The position numbers were made by a program, and so were the translations under genes. DNA of 9,679 nucleotides from Prochlorococcus marinus str. MIT 9215 (GTDB lineage Bacteria > Cyanobacteriota > Cyanobacteriia > PCC-6307 > Cyanobiaceae), in NCBI GenBank assembly GCA_949486985.1, contig CATBLW010000290.1, positions 1 through 9,679 on the forward strand, read 5' to 3'. A model generated the notes under the pieces. That model worked only from the letters and a program-made list of their open reading frames with translations. It was not told the DNA's origin and did no database searches. Below, one piece after another: positions 1-6,055 of this stretch. Positions within the stretch are counted from its first letter, which is position 1, and each line of letters opens with the position of its first letter.

Positions 1-459
1 GACTATGGTGATCGCATGGAATTATTATTTATACGTACTGACCTAAATAATGACGGCCGACTAGACGAGCACGAGTTGAAAGGGAAGGTCTATCTAGAAC
101 GAATACTATACAGAAAACACCCCTCTCGATATTTAATTCTCGAAGATATACGACTAACCAGCCCACATTCAAGTGGCAGCAGATTGCAACGGCGTTTCAA
201 CCGAGCCGATGTCGATGGCAATGGAAAACTCGATCACCATGAGGCAGAATCAATCCCTTGGTTAGCACATAATTTCAAGCGTCTAGATTTCAACGAAGAC
301 AACGTAATCACCTTGGAGGAGTTATGGGATCTGCAGCGAGCATTGGCGCCAAGGCATCACCACCAGCATCACCCACCTCATCATCACAAAAGCCCTAATC
401 ATAAAAGAGGTCATCACTACTATGACGATCGTCAAAACCATCTAGGCCAAGAGAACTAA
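1..459 (+). CDS. EF-hand calcium-binding protein with His-rich C-terminus (5' end outside window)
   Basis: The reading frame is open from base 1, so the start probably lies left of the window; the first in-frame ATG is at 16. Numbered from that ATG (147 residues), three EF-hand loops are visible. Loop 1 is DLNNDGRLDEHE (9-20), loop 2 is DVDGNGKLDHHE (65-76), and loop 3 is DFNEDNVITLEE (91-102). Each has acidic or Asn ligands at loop positions 1, 3 and 5 and Glu at 12; loop 3 has Asn instead of the usual Gly at position 6. The tail (114-142) holds 12 histidines in 29 residues, so a second metal-binding role (Zn, Ni or Cu) is possible. The helix before loop 1 also suggests that more protein lies upstream, perhaps a signal peptide, but this cannot be seen. 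Calcium binding is inferred from the loops; the physiological role is unknown. The stop codon overlaps that of the convergent gene by four bases. Confidence 0.8.
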   Translation, partial: DYGDRMELLFIRTDLNNDGRLDEHELKGKVYLERILYRKHPSRYLILEDIRLTSPHSSGSRLQRRFNRADVDGNGKLDHHEAESIPWLAHNFKRLDFNEDNVITLEELWDLQRALAPRHHHQHHPPHHHKSPNHKRGHHYYDDRQNHLGQEN

Positions 460-857
460 CGTCGAACTGACGACTTAACTAATGATCGAGGCGTCTTCTT
501 TGGCTTTCTTAAAAATAAAGTAAGCAATTTCAACATTCGCCAGAATCCACCGAGAAGGAGTGTTAAACCGAGCAAGACCAGAGCACCCATTAGAATCACA
601 GTGCCAAGACCAAGAAAGGCACGTAGAAGTTGAGTAATCCCACCAATAAGATCTGCAATCGCTTCACTAACCAGCAAGACGCCGTCAAGGTGCTGTGGAA
701 CCCAGTTAAGGAAAGCCAGCAAGCCAATGCCTGCAGCAAGCATTAGCAATGACTGGATAAATTGACGCCAAATAGGAACACTTCTGCGCGTTCTATCTCT
801 ACGAAATACCTGACGTTGACGATCTTTGCTGTTGAAATTACGCAGATTTCTACTCAT
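456..857 (-). CDS. Small basic two-helix membrane protein, function unknown
   Basis: This 133-residue protein starts at an ATG (855-857) and I do not recognise its family. Residues 1-32 are very basic (about 11 Arg/Lys). A first hydrophobic helix follows at about 34-52, then an amphipathic stretch (53-76), a second long hydrophobic helix at about 78-105, and another basic tail (106-133) rich in Lys and Arg. By the positive-inside rule both termini should face the cytoplasm, giving a hairpin in the plasma or thylakoid membrane. It lies 134 bases downstream of the DUF4335 gene on the same strand, so it could be the last gene of that transcription unit or have its own promoter in the gap. Its stop (TAG) overlaps the TAA of the convergent EF-hand gene. 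Codon use and membrane architecture look genuine, but no catalytic motif is present. Confidence 0.7.
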   Translation of the reverse strand: MSRNLRNFNSKDRQRQVFRRDRTRRSVPIWRQFIQSLLMLAAGIGLLAFLNWVPQHLDGVLLVSEAIADLIGGITQLLRAFLGLGTVILMGALVLLGLTLLLGGFWRMLKLLTLFLRKPKKTPRSLVKSSVRR

Positions 858-991
858 AAGAATGACCGCGGGATTAAACCAGGATCGCGAACGACAACTG
901 AGTTAAAAGAACAATTCAGACGTTTCATTTGAGACAGAGCGCCATGGTTCTAATGAATGTAATTCTGACCTCAAGGTCCTGATCGTCAATA

Positions 992-1606
992 TCAAGAGGA
1001 AGCCTGCTCTTGTTCTGTCGATGGAGACTCAACTGGTTGTTCAACTCCATCTTGAGAACCAGGGAAAGGAAGTAATAGCCCGAGTCCGGCGAAAATCACA
1101 AGTGCTGCGCCACCAAAAAGCGGAGCTGCAAAACGTTGGGCAATAGGCACCTGTTCAGCAAGTTCCTGGCGAGGAAGAGGTTGATTCAAGGGCAAATCCC
1201 AAGCAACCTGTACACGTGGATCAAGTCTTAAAGAATCAAGACAGCGGACAAGGTCAGCAAATTCAGCATCATCCAGATGAAGAGTGAGTGGTTCAACACC
1301 TTTCTGACTACTTCTCAACAAGAGTTGATGGCCCTCTCCATCAGGAGCAATGGAGACGGCACTGGCCTCATCTCCAAAGGAACGGCTCACTCCTGAAAGT
1401 CGATGCCTTGCATACGGGAGCACGGTGCTCATCAAGGCCAGAAGATGATCTCGCTTACCCTCAAGCTCTGGGGATGCCACCAACTGGAGTTTCCAACCAG
1501 AAAGGATGCCAATCACCCCCTCTGCTTGTCCAGCGGAGAAATCAGGCAGTCCCTCAACCTGAAGACGAGCTGCTGTTTGGTCGTAACGGAAAGAGAGATT
1601 AAACAT
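992..1606 (-). CDS. DUF4335 family protein, C-terminal membrane anchor
   Basis: The frame is open up to a TTG at 1684, but the ATG at 1606 is preferred. It gives a 204-residue protein starting MFNLSFRYDQTAARL, and it lies 10 bases after the stop of the upstream DUF3038 gene, whereas the TTG would create a 68-base overlap. The sequence fits the cyanobacterial DUF4335 family as I remember it: an N-terminal beta-rich part, ILSGWKLQLV near residues 34-43, and YARHRLSGV near 65-73. A single hydrophobic segment lies near residues 161-181, followed by a short Pro/Glu/Ser-rich tail, so the protein is probably anchored in a membrane with its bulk on one side. No catalytic residues are recognisable and the function is unknown. 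The pairing with DUF3038 suggests that the two products act together; that is inference from gene order. Confidence 0.8.
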   Translation of the reverse strand: MFNLSFRYDQTAARLQVEGLPDFSAGQAEGVIGILSGWKLQLVASPELEGKRDHLLALMSTVLPYARHRLSGVSRSFGDEASAVSIAPDGEGHQLLLRSSQKGVEPLTLHLDDAEFADLVRCLDSLRLDPRVQVAWDLPLNQPLPRQELAEQVPIAQRFAAPLFGGAALVIFAGLGLLLPFPGSQDGVEQPVESPSTEQEQASS

Positions 1607-1616
1607 CAGACAAGAC

Positions 1617-2198
1617 TCAGGGAGTGGGATCAAGAAGGCTGGCGCGTAAACGGTCCACCCCCCCTGGTCCGGCAGCCAAAGCAAGGCTAAGCACTAACTC
1701 ACGTTGAATAACCTTGGAATGGTCAGGCATCAAAAGGCGCTGCACAGCACCACGACGTGGATTCATGCGTTCATCAATCAAATCACGAAGGCGCTGATCG
1801 AGAAGAGTCCATCGCTGCTGGTTGAGTTGATCCGGTTCGCGAGTCGAAAGCAATTGATGCAGCAATGGATAAAGACGTTCTGACATGGCACAAAGCAAAC
1901 GGATCAGAGCCTCTGTATCCACTGAACTGAGTTGACCTCGACGCGTGGCACGCCTCAAGGGGTTGTGACAGCGTCGCTTCCATAGTTCAACCCGATTAGG
2001 GAACTGCCCTTGCAAACCAAGCTGCTGAAGCGACCAAAGCATGGCTTCGCCACCATTGAGATCGAGTGATTCGACAACAAGCAACAAGAGATCAAGACGT
2101 TCCAGCCCTCTCCGACCTAAAACAGCTGAGGGCAAAGCAACTGTTGGTTGTTGCTCTCCAGATGCTGGCTGTTCTGCAGTTGTAATTTGTTCGATCAT
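1617..2198 (-). CDS. DUF3038 family protein
   Basis: This 193-residue protein starts at an ATG (2196-2198). The N-terminal 25 residues are polar and probably disordered. The rest is predicted helical, with GLERLDLLLLVVESLDLNGG (31-50) as a leucine-rich helix, an Arg-rich segment (74-88), and a C-terminal block ending in VDRLRASLLDPTP. The family is found in cyanobacteria and uncharacterised; I assign it from recall of its overall pattern, especially the end 'LxxSLLDPT'. There is no signal peptide or clear membrane segment, so a cytoplasmic or membrane-peripheral location is likely. It is the first gene of a two-gene unit with DUF4335, and its start codon is 44 bases from the preferred apt start on the other strand, so the two promoters must be packed together or overlap the neighbouring coding ends. 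Confidence 0.8.
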   Translation of the reverse strand: MIEQITTAEQPASGEQQPTVALPSAVLGRRGLERLDLLLLVVESLDLNGGEAMLWSLQQLGLQGQFPNRVELWKRRCHNPLRRATRRGQLSSVDTEALIRLLCAMSERLYPLLHQLLSTREPDQLNQQRWTLLDQRLRDLIDERMNPRRGAVQRLLMPDHSKVIQRELVLSLALAAGPGGVDRLRASLLDPTP

Positions 2199-2242
2199 GG
2201 CTGTGTTCGCTCATGGCTGCGATGATGGCAGGGTCTAGGCCC

Positions 2243-2773
2243 ATGCGTCATCAGCAGTTGGATCTTCGTCAATTCATTCAGGACATTCCTGACTTCCCCA
2301 AACCGGGCATTCTCTTCCGAGATATCAGTCCATTACTACGTGATACGAGCGGATGGGATGAGGTGATGCGCCAAATGGGTGAGCTCTGCAAACAGTTAAA
2401 ACCCGATCTAATTGTTGGGATTGAATCGAGGGGTTTCATTGTTGGAGCACCTCTTGCCCATTCTCAAAAACTCGGTTTTGTCCCTGTTCGCAAGCCAGGG
2501 AAACTACCAGGCGAAGTTATTGGTATCGACTATGCACTCGAATACGGCACTGATCGACTTGAAATTCATGCCAATGTTTTTCAAGAGCAGAGCAGAGTCC
2601 TGATCGTGGATGACCTTCTGGCCACTGGAGGCACAGCTCAAGCATCAATCGAGCTGGTCAAGCAAGCTGGTGGACATCCAGTTGGCTGTGGATTTGTGAT
2701 TGAACTTGCTGATCTAGGCGGACGAGAAAGACTTCCCAGCGATTTGCCAACCAAATCACTGATCACTTATTGA
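2243..2773 (+). CDS. apt: Adenine phosphoribosyltransferase
   Basis: Apt makes AMP and pyrophosphate from adenine and PRPP in the cytoplasm (purine salvage). The sequence shows the family's N-terminal IPDFPKPGILFRDISPLL, the GIESRGFIVGAPLA segment, the flexible-loop motif RKPGKLPG (residues 83-90), and the PRPP-binding motif VLIVDDLLATGGTA (119-132). With the start at 2243 the protein is 176 residues, close to the usual 170-180. An in-frame ATG at 2213 would add 10 residues (MAAMMAGSRP), which have no counterpart in the family as I know it; an AGGG sits about 9-12 bases before the 2243 ATG. The gene is divergent from DUF3038 and its 3' end overlaps the DUF2949 gene by seven bases. Identification is secure; only the start is uncertain. 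Confidence 0.95.
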   Translation: MRHQQLDLRQFIQDIPDFPKPGILFRDISPLLRDTSGWDEVMRQMGELCKQLKPDLIVGIESRGFIVGAPLAHSQKLGFVPVRKPGKLPGEVIGIDYALEYGTDRLEIHANVFQEQSRVLIVDDLLATGGTAQASIELVKQAGGHPVGCGFVIELADLGGRERLPSDLPTKSLITY

Positions 2774-2783
2774 TGATCATTTT
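2760..2783 (+). terminator. Weak hairpin at the apt 3' end, possible terminator
   Basis: TGATCA (2760-2765) and TGATCA (2774-2779) can pair across an 8-base loop, and TTTT (2780-2783) follows on the plus strand. The stem has only six pairs, two of them G-C, so it would be a poor intrinsic terminator. It is listed because apt must end somewhere near here, against the convergent DUF2949 gene, and no better structure is seen. Confidence 0.2.
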
Positions 2784-2979
2784 CCCAATCAAGAACTTGC
2801 TGATACTGAGTCAAACTCAGCAAGCCAAAGCTCCAAAGCACAATTGGTAAAGGAGCCTGTTCCAACTCAGCCTGCCGCAAACCCAAATTGAGTGCGTTTT
2901 CACTGAGACCAAGTTTCTGTTGAAGAAACTCAATTAATTGTGGAGACACCTCAGGCTGTGGATGGCTGCTAATCACCAC
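2767..2979 (-). CDS. DUF2949 family small protein
   Basis: This 70-residue protein begins at GTG (2977-2979; a second GTG follows immediately). The pattern LIEFLQQKLGLSENALNLGL, then LPIVLWSFGLLSLTQYQQVLDW near the end, matches the small cyanobacterial DUF2949 family, which is usually 60-80 residues and has no known function. The composition suggests three or four short helices, soluble, with no signal peptide. It lies 24 bases after the UbiH-like gene on the same strand and is probably the last gene of the dapB operon. No convincing ribosome binding site is seen before the GTG. Its last seven bases are antisense to the end of apt, so the two transcripts can pair at their 3' ends. Confidence 0.8.
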   Translation of the reverse strand: MVISSHPQPEVSPQLIEFLQQKLGLSENALNLGLRQAELEQAPLPIVLWSFGLLSLTQYQQVLDWENDHQ

Positions 2980-3003
2980 GAAAAGAGCGTTGCAAGCTAA
3001 CTG

Positions 3004-4155
3004 TCATTCTGACAATGAACCGAATAATCTGGTCGGCCCATCCGTCATTGAAGCAAGAAGCAACCTTCTAAACCATCTCTGATTGTCAATCAGTGCCATC
3101 AACGGAAGCCGTAGAGATTTCAACAAGAGATTGCGGTTTGAATACAGGCGAACGATCAGATCAGTAGCCAAGCCAACCAAAACAAGATCCAGCCAACGCT
3201 GGCGTGCATAACAGCGAGGTAATTTCTCAAGCGTCATTCGTCCACGCCTTTCCTTTAAACGCTCAACAACAGTCAGCAGTGCGCTGACATCTCGCCAGCA
3301 AAGATTTAGACCCTGGCCTCCAACTGGATGGCAGCGGTGCCCAGATTCACCAACCAACAAACCACGACCATGCTGAAGCCTCTGGGCTAAAGACAACTCC
3401 AGCGGGAATGCAGCAGGAGAATCGACAAGGGCATCAGGTTCAAGTCCACTAGGTAGAACAGCAGCAAGACGATCAAGAAAAGTCGCTGTTGGCAGCGCAG
3501 CTCTCTCTTGACAACGCCAAAAAGGAGCACTCCAAACCACTTGGAATTGTTCTCCGCCCATTGGCAATACAGCTAATGGACCCTCAGCTCGAAACAACTC
3601 ATGGGCAACAAATGGGTCGGCCCCCCTTAACAACACCTTGACGGTTAAACAGCCCTGTCGGTAAGGATGTTTCCATACTTTGATCCCCCATTCATTGCGT
3701 GTAGGAGAACCTGGGCCATCAGATGCAATCAGTAAATCATGAGATTGATGAGGTTGATCACTTTCACCACCAAGCTGGAAAATAACCGACGGGAATGATT
3801 CAAGACGCTCAAGCAATAGTTCCATTAATGGTCGATGATCAACAATCCAACCGACAGCTTGATGAGCCTGATTGGCTATAGAAAGATCAGAAATTTCGAA
3901 CCAGGTGTGTCGATTGATTTCATGGTCTTCCAAGCGCAATGTCTTAAATGGGGCCAAATGGCTTAACAAGGAAGTCCATAAATCAAGAGATTGAAGCAGC
4001 CTTCTGGAGGAATGCGTAAGCGCGTAGGCCCTACTGCGTTCTCGTAATTGATCAGCAGTTAATGGATCGCAGAGCGTGACACCCCAACCAGCCTGAGCCA
4101 AGGCAAGAGCAAGCATGGATCCACTAGGCCCTGCGCCAAAAATCTTGGCCTGCAT
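3004..4155 (-). CDS. UbiH/Coq6-type FAD-dependent hydroxylase
   Basis: This is a class A flavoprotein monooxygenase of the UbiH/UbiF/Coq6 group. With the ATG at 4155 it has 383 residues and opens directly into the dinucleotide-binding strand (MQAKIFGAGPSGS). A longer frame to a TTG at 4200 would add 15 residues before the FAD motif and is less likely. Visible motifs are GAGPSG (residues 7-12), RSRAYAL (40-46), the DG motif ASDGPGSPTR (144-153), and the second FAD motif LVGESGHRCHPVGGQGLNL (267-285). Members hydroxylate an aromatic quinone precursor with O2 and NAD(P)H. Because cyanobacteria make plastoquinone and not ubiquinone, a role in plastoquinone ring hydroxylation is plausible but unproven. 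The second FAD motif has GESGH where GDAAH or GNAAH is usual. The gene lies in the dapB minus-strand cluster. Family assignment is strong; substrate is unknown. Confidence 0.88.
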   Translation of the reverse strand: MQAKIFGAGPSGSMLALALAQAGWGVTLCDPLTADQLRERSRAYALTHSSRRLLQSLDLWTSLLSHLAPFKTLRLEDHEINRHTWFEISDLSIANQAHQAVGWIVDHRPLMELLLERLESFPSVIFQLGGESDQPHQSHDLLIASDGPGSPTRNEWGIKVWKHPYRQGCLTVKVLLRGADPFVAHELFRAEGPLAVLPMGGEQFQVVWSAPFWRCQERAALPTATFLDRLAAVLPSGLEPDALVDSPAAFPLELSLAQRLQHGRGLLVGESGHRCHPVGGQGLNLCWRDVSALLTVVERLKERRGRMTLEKLPRCYARQRWLDLVLVGLATDLIVRLYSNRNLLLKSLRLPLMALIDNQRWFRRLLLASMTDGPTRLFGSLSE

Positions 4156-4196
4156 AGATTGTGGATTAATTTCGCTTTTCACTGATTTAAATGGAG

Positions 4197-4523
4197 TCAA
4201 GAGCTGAACCCAGGAGAGCGCAGATAAAACATTATTGAGCTTGCTTGATAGGCAACATTGCTTTCATCGGGAGACAGCGAAGGCAAAGGACGTATTCCTC
4301 GATGGCCAGAGAAAAAACGGAGTGGTCGAATATTTGCCACCATGCAATGACGACGCATCAATCGTGGATATATCGCCTGCCAATAATCAGCATAACCAAC
4401 AAAACAATCAATCCATGATTGAAATGATTCAACCCAGTATTGAATGACAGATTGAAAGCAATAGCGAGCCTCAGGAGGCTTGATCCTACAAATAGAAATG
4501 CTTGCAGTGAGATGTACTAACAA
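4197..4523 (-). CDS. Doubtful hypothetical ORF between two operon genes
   Basis: An open frame of 108 residues starts at TTG (4521-4523) and ends at TGA (4197-4199). It fills most of the 377-base gap between the two-helix membrane protein and the UbiH-like gene on the same strand. The product is rich in aromatic residues and Cys in its first half (segment YWVESFQSWIDCFVGYADYW, 29-48) and has an Arg-rich middle. I do not recognise a family or motif, and no ribosome binding site is evident. It lies in exactly the same frame as the upstream membrane protein, separated by that gene's TGA and three sense codons. Its TGA overlaps the TTG alternative start of the UbiH-like gene. It may be a poorly conserved small gene, a decayed gene, or chance. 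If it is not coding, 4156-4532 holds no gene I can support. Confidence 0.3.
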   Translation of the reverse strand: MLVHLTASISICRIKPPEARYCFQSVIQYWVESFQSWIDCFVGYADYWQAIYPRLMRRHCMVANIRPLRFFSGHRGIRPLPSLSPDESNVAYQASSIMFYLRSPGFSS

Positions 4524-4532
4524 AATCGATAT

Positions 4533-5189
4533 TCAATCCATATGTCTAAACAAACGCAATTGACATAGCTCTTCGAATGCAGGCCTCAATAGGAACGGAT
4601 ACTCTCCCACCCAAAGACGTAGTTCAGGCAGCCATGCATCACTCATTGCGCTTATGCGTGAGAAGTTCTTTTGCTCACTCAATACAACACATCGAATCAA
4701 CGTTCCAGGACGGATCGACTGGTGTTTTTTATCCATCGGGAAGCTTAATTGCCCCAAGTAACCATCTTCATCCTCGAGCTCTAATACTAACCAAGTTCTA
4801 CGATTCTCGACTAATTCGAGCTCACCATGCTGGTTAGCCTGCTCGTGTCGATTCTCAACGCGTTCTCGCGTAAAGGCTTCAGCAATCTGACCCTGAAAAA
4901 TCGCCGAGGCTGGGTAGCGTCGAAGTACAGCATTGCGCCTACCACCTTCCAAGATTGGGCCCCAAAGTATGTATAAAAGGAAAACAACTCCAACAATCAA
5001 AAAAACAGAATAAAAGCGGCTTCCTACCATGACCTGACTGATAACCAAAGTGATTGCACCTCCGATAGTGGAGAGCAAAACTCGTTGCAGAATTTTCCTG
5101 GGATTTCCGAGAGCGGCTGCGAACTGGTTACTTGTGGCGACCGCAGGGATAAGTTTTTGAAGCTCTCCTGGGCGAAGGGGTACCAACAT
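4533..5189 (-). CDS. Conserved cyanobacterial two-helix membrane protein
   Basis: This 218-residue protein starts at ATG (5187-5189), 14 bases after dapB. It begins MLVPLRPGELQKLIPAVATS, a start I recall from a family widespread in cyanobacteria that databases often label 'phosphate ABC transporter permease'. It has only two adjacent transmembrane segments (about 36-54 and 60-79) and no permease loop signature, so that label is not supported here. After LWGPILEGGRRN (75-86) comes a soluble domain of about 130 residues. It has beta-strand character (WLVLELEDEDGYLGQLSFP region, 123-141), then RPGTLIRCVVLSE and the conserved-looking WVGEYPFLLRPAFEEL (183-198). The soluble part probably faces the cytoplasm. 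Function is unknown; position suggests co-transcription with dapB. Confidence 0.8.
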   Translation of the reverse strand: MLVPLRPGELQKLIPAVATSNQFAAALGNPRKILQRVLLSTIGGAITLVISQVMVGSRFYSVFLIVGVVFLLYILWGPILEGGRRNAVLRRYPASAIFQGQIAEAFTRERVENRHEQANQHGELELVENRRTWLVLELEDEDGYLGQLSFPMDKKHQSIRPGTLIRCVVLSEQKNFSRISAMSDAWLPELRLWVGEYPFLLRPAFEELCQLRLFRHMD

Positions 5190-5203
5190 CAGTTTTTCTC
5201 TGC

Positions 5204-6055
5204 TCAGATCAGACGTTCAAGGCCATAAACGAGGCCCTGTATTTGTCGCACCTTACGCACGGTGAGCAAAACACCCGGCATATAGGCCAAGCGATCGATT
5301 GTGTCGTGCCGAAGTGTGTAGGTCTCGCCAGGAGAACCAAACATCACTTCTTGATGAGCGACTAAACCAGGCAGTCGAAGGGAATGCAGACGCAAACCAC
5401 TTTCCCTTAAGCCACCACGACAGCCATCCAAAGACTCATGTTCATCAACCTCCGAAGCATTAAATGATTTTCCGAGTTCTTCAATCAGTTCCGCAGTCTT
5501 AATACAAGTTCCACTCGGAGCATCAGCTTTACGATTGTGATGCAGTTCCGTTAACTCTGCGTGGTTGTAAAAGCGTGCCGCTGCTGCTGCCGCCTGTTGC
5601 AACAAAACCATTCCGACAGAGAAGTTCGGGATCACAGCAGCCCCCATGGAGGCCTTGTCAGCAAACTGACTCAGTTCATTCAATTGATCTGGAGACAGGC
5701 CAGTGGTGCCAATCACCGGATGCACTCCATAGGCAATGGCTGCCCTTGTGTGCTCATAGACAACCGACGGATGCGTGAAATCAACAAGAACAGCCCCGAA
5801 ACCTGGTCCCAACTTGCCTACAGCTTGACTGGCGCCACAAAGACAAGCTTCAAAATCTGATGTCAGCGCAACATCAAGCTCTCCAAGGCCAAGCTCAAGG
5901 CCTACATCAATACCTTCCTTACCAGGCGAAGTCTCAACAGCACCAACAAGCTGACAATCGGAAGAGCCATGGATGGCTTTTATAACTTCAGCCCCCATGC
6001 GTCCCAGTGCTCCAGCCACAACAACAGGTATTGATGTGTTCGATGCTGAGGTCAT
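5204..6055 (-). CDS. dapB: 4-Hydroxy-tetrahydrodipicolinate reductase
   Basis: DapB reduces hydroxy-tetrahydrodipicolinate with NAD(P)H on the way to diaminopimelate (peptidoglycan) and lysine, in the cytoplasm. Starting at the ATG at 6055 the protein has 283 residues; an in-frame TTG at 6076 would add seven residues and is less likely. The Rossmann motif GALGRMG is at 15-21, VDFTHPS at 91-97, NFSVG at 144-148, and the catalytic and substrate-binding motif HHNRKADAPSGT at 172-183. The first His (172) and Lys (176) correspond to E. coli His159 and Lys163. The C-terminal beta strands of the tetramerisation domain (EVMFGSPGETYTLRHD region) are present. Length and all key residues are intact. The gene leads a minus-strand cluster and is divergent from chlH. 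Confidence 0.95.
   Translation of the reverse strand: MTSASNTSIPVVVAGALGRMGAEVIKAIHGSSDCQLVGAVETSPGKEGIDVGLELGLGELDVALTSDFEACLCGASQAVGKLGPGFGAVLVDFTHPSVVYEHTRAAIAYGVHPVIGTTGLSPDQLNELSQFADKASMGAAVIPNFSVGMVLLQQAAAAAARFYNHAELTELHHNRKADAPSGTCIKTAELIEELGKSFNASEVDEHESLDGCRGGLRESGLRLHSLRLPGLVAHQEVMFGSPGETYTLRHDTIDRLAYMPGVLLTVRKVRQIQGLVYGLERLI

Noticed and set aside
461..474. GTCG-N6-CGAC as a shared terminator for the convergent genes
   Set aside because: Four base pairs and no T-run; too weak.
967..978. GACCT-CA-AGGTC inverted repeat after DUF4335
   Set aside because: A two-base loop cannot form a stable hairpin and there is no T-tract; as an operator it has no supporting context.
1288..1690. Plus-strand ORFs opposite the DUF4335 gene
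   Set aside because: They overlap each other in different frames, lie antisense to a gene with a recognisable family pattern, and their products are low-information and rich in chance residues.
4235..4447. Plus-strand ORF of 70 codons in the gap before the UbiH-like gene
   Set aside because: The product is Asn/Gln-rich without any motif, and it is antisense to the surrounding minus-strand cluster; nothing supports expression.
4464..4483. Hairpin AGCCT-CAGG-AGGCT as a terminator after the membrane protein gene
   Set aside because: No T-tract follows on either strand and the stem is only five Watson-Crick pairs, extended by a G-T wobble and one more pair on one strand.
5561..5860. Plus-strand ORFs opposite dapB
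   Set aside because: dapB is intact with all key motifs on the other strand; the Cys- and Arg-rich antisense products look like shadows.
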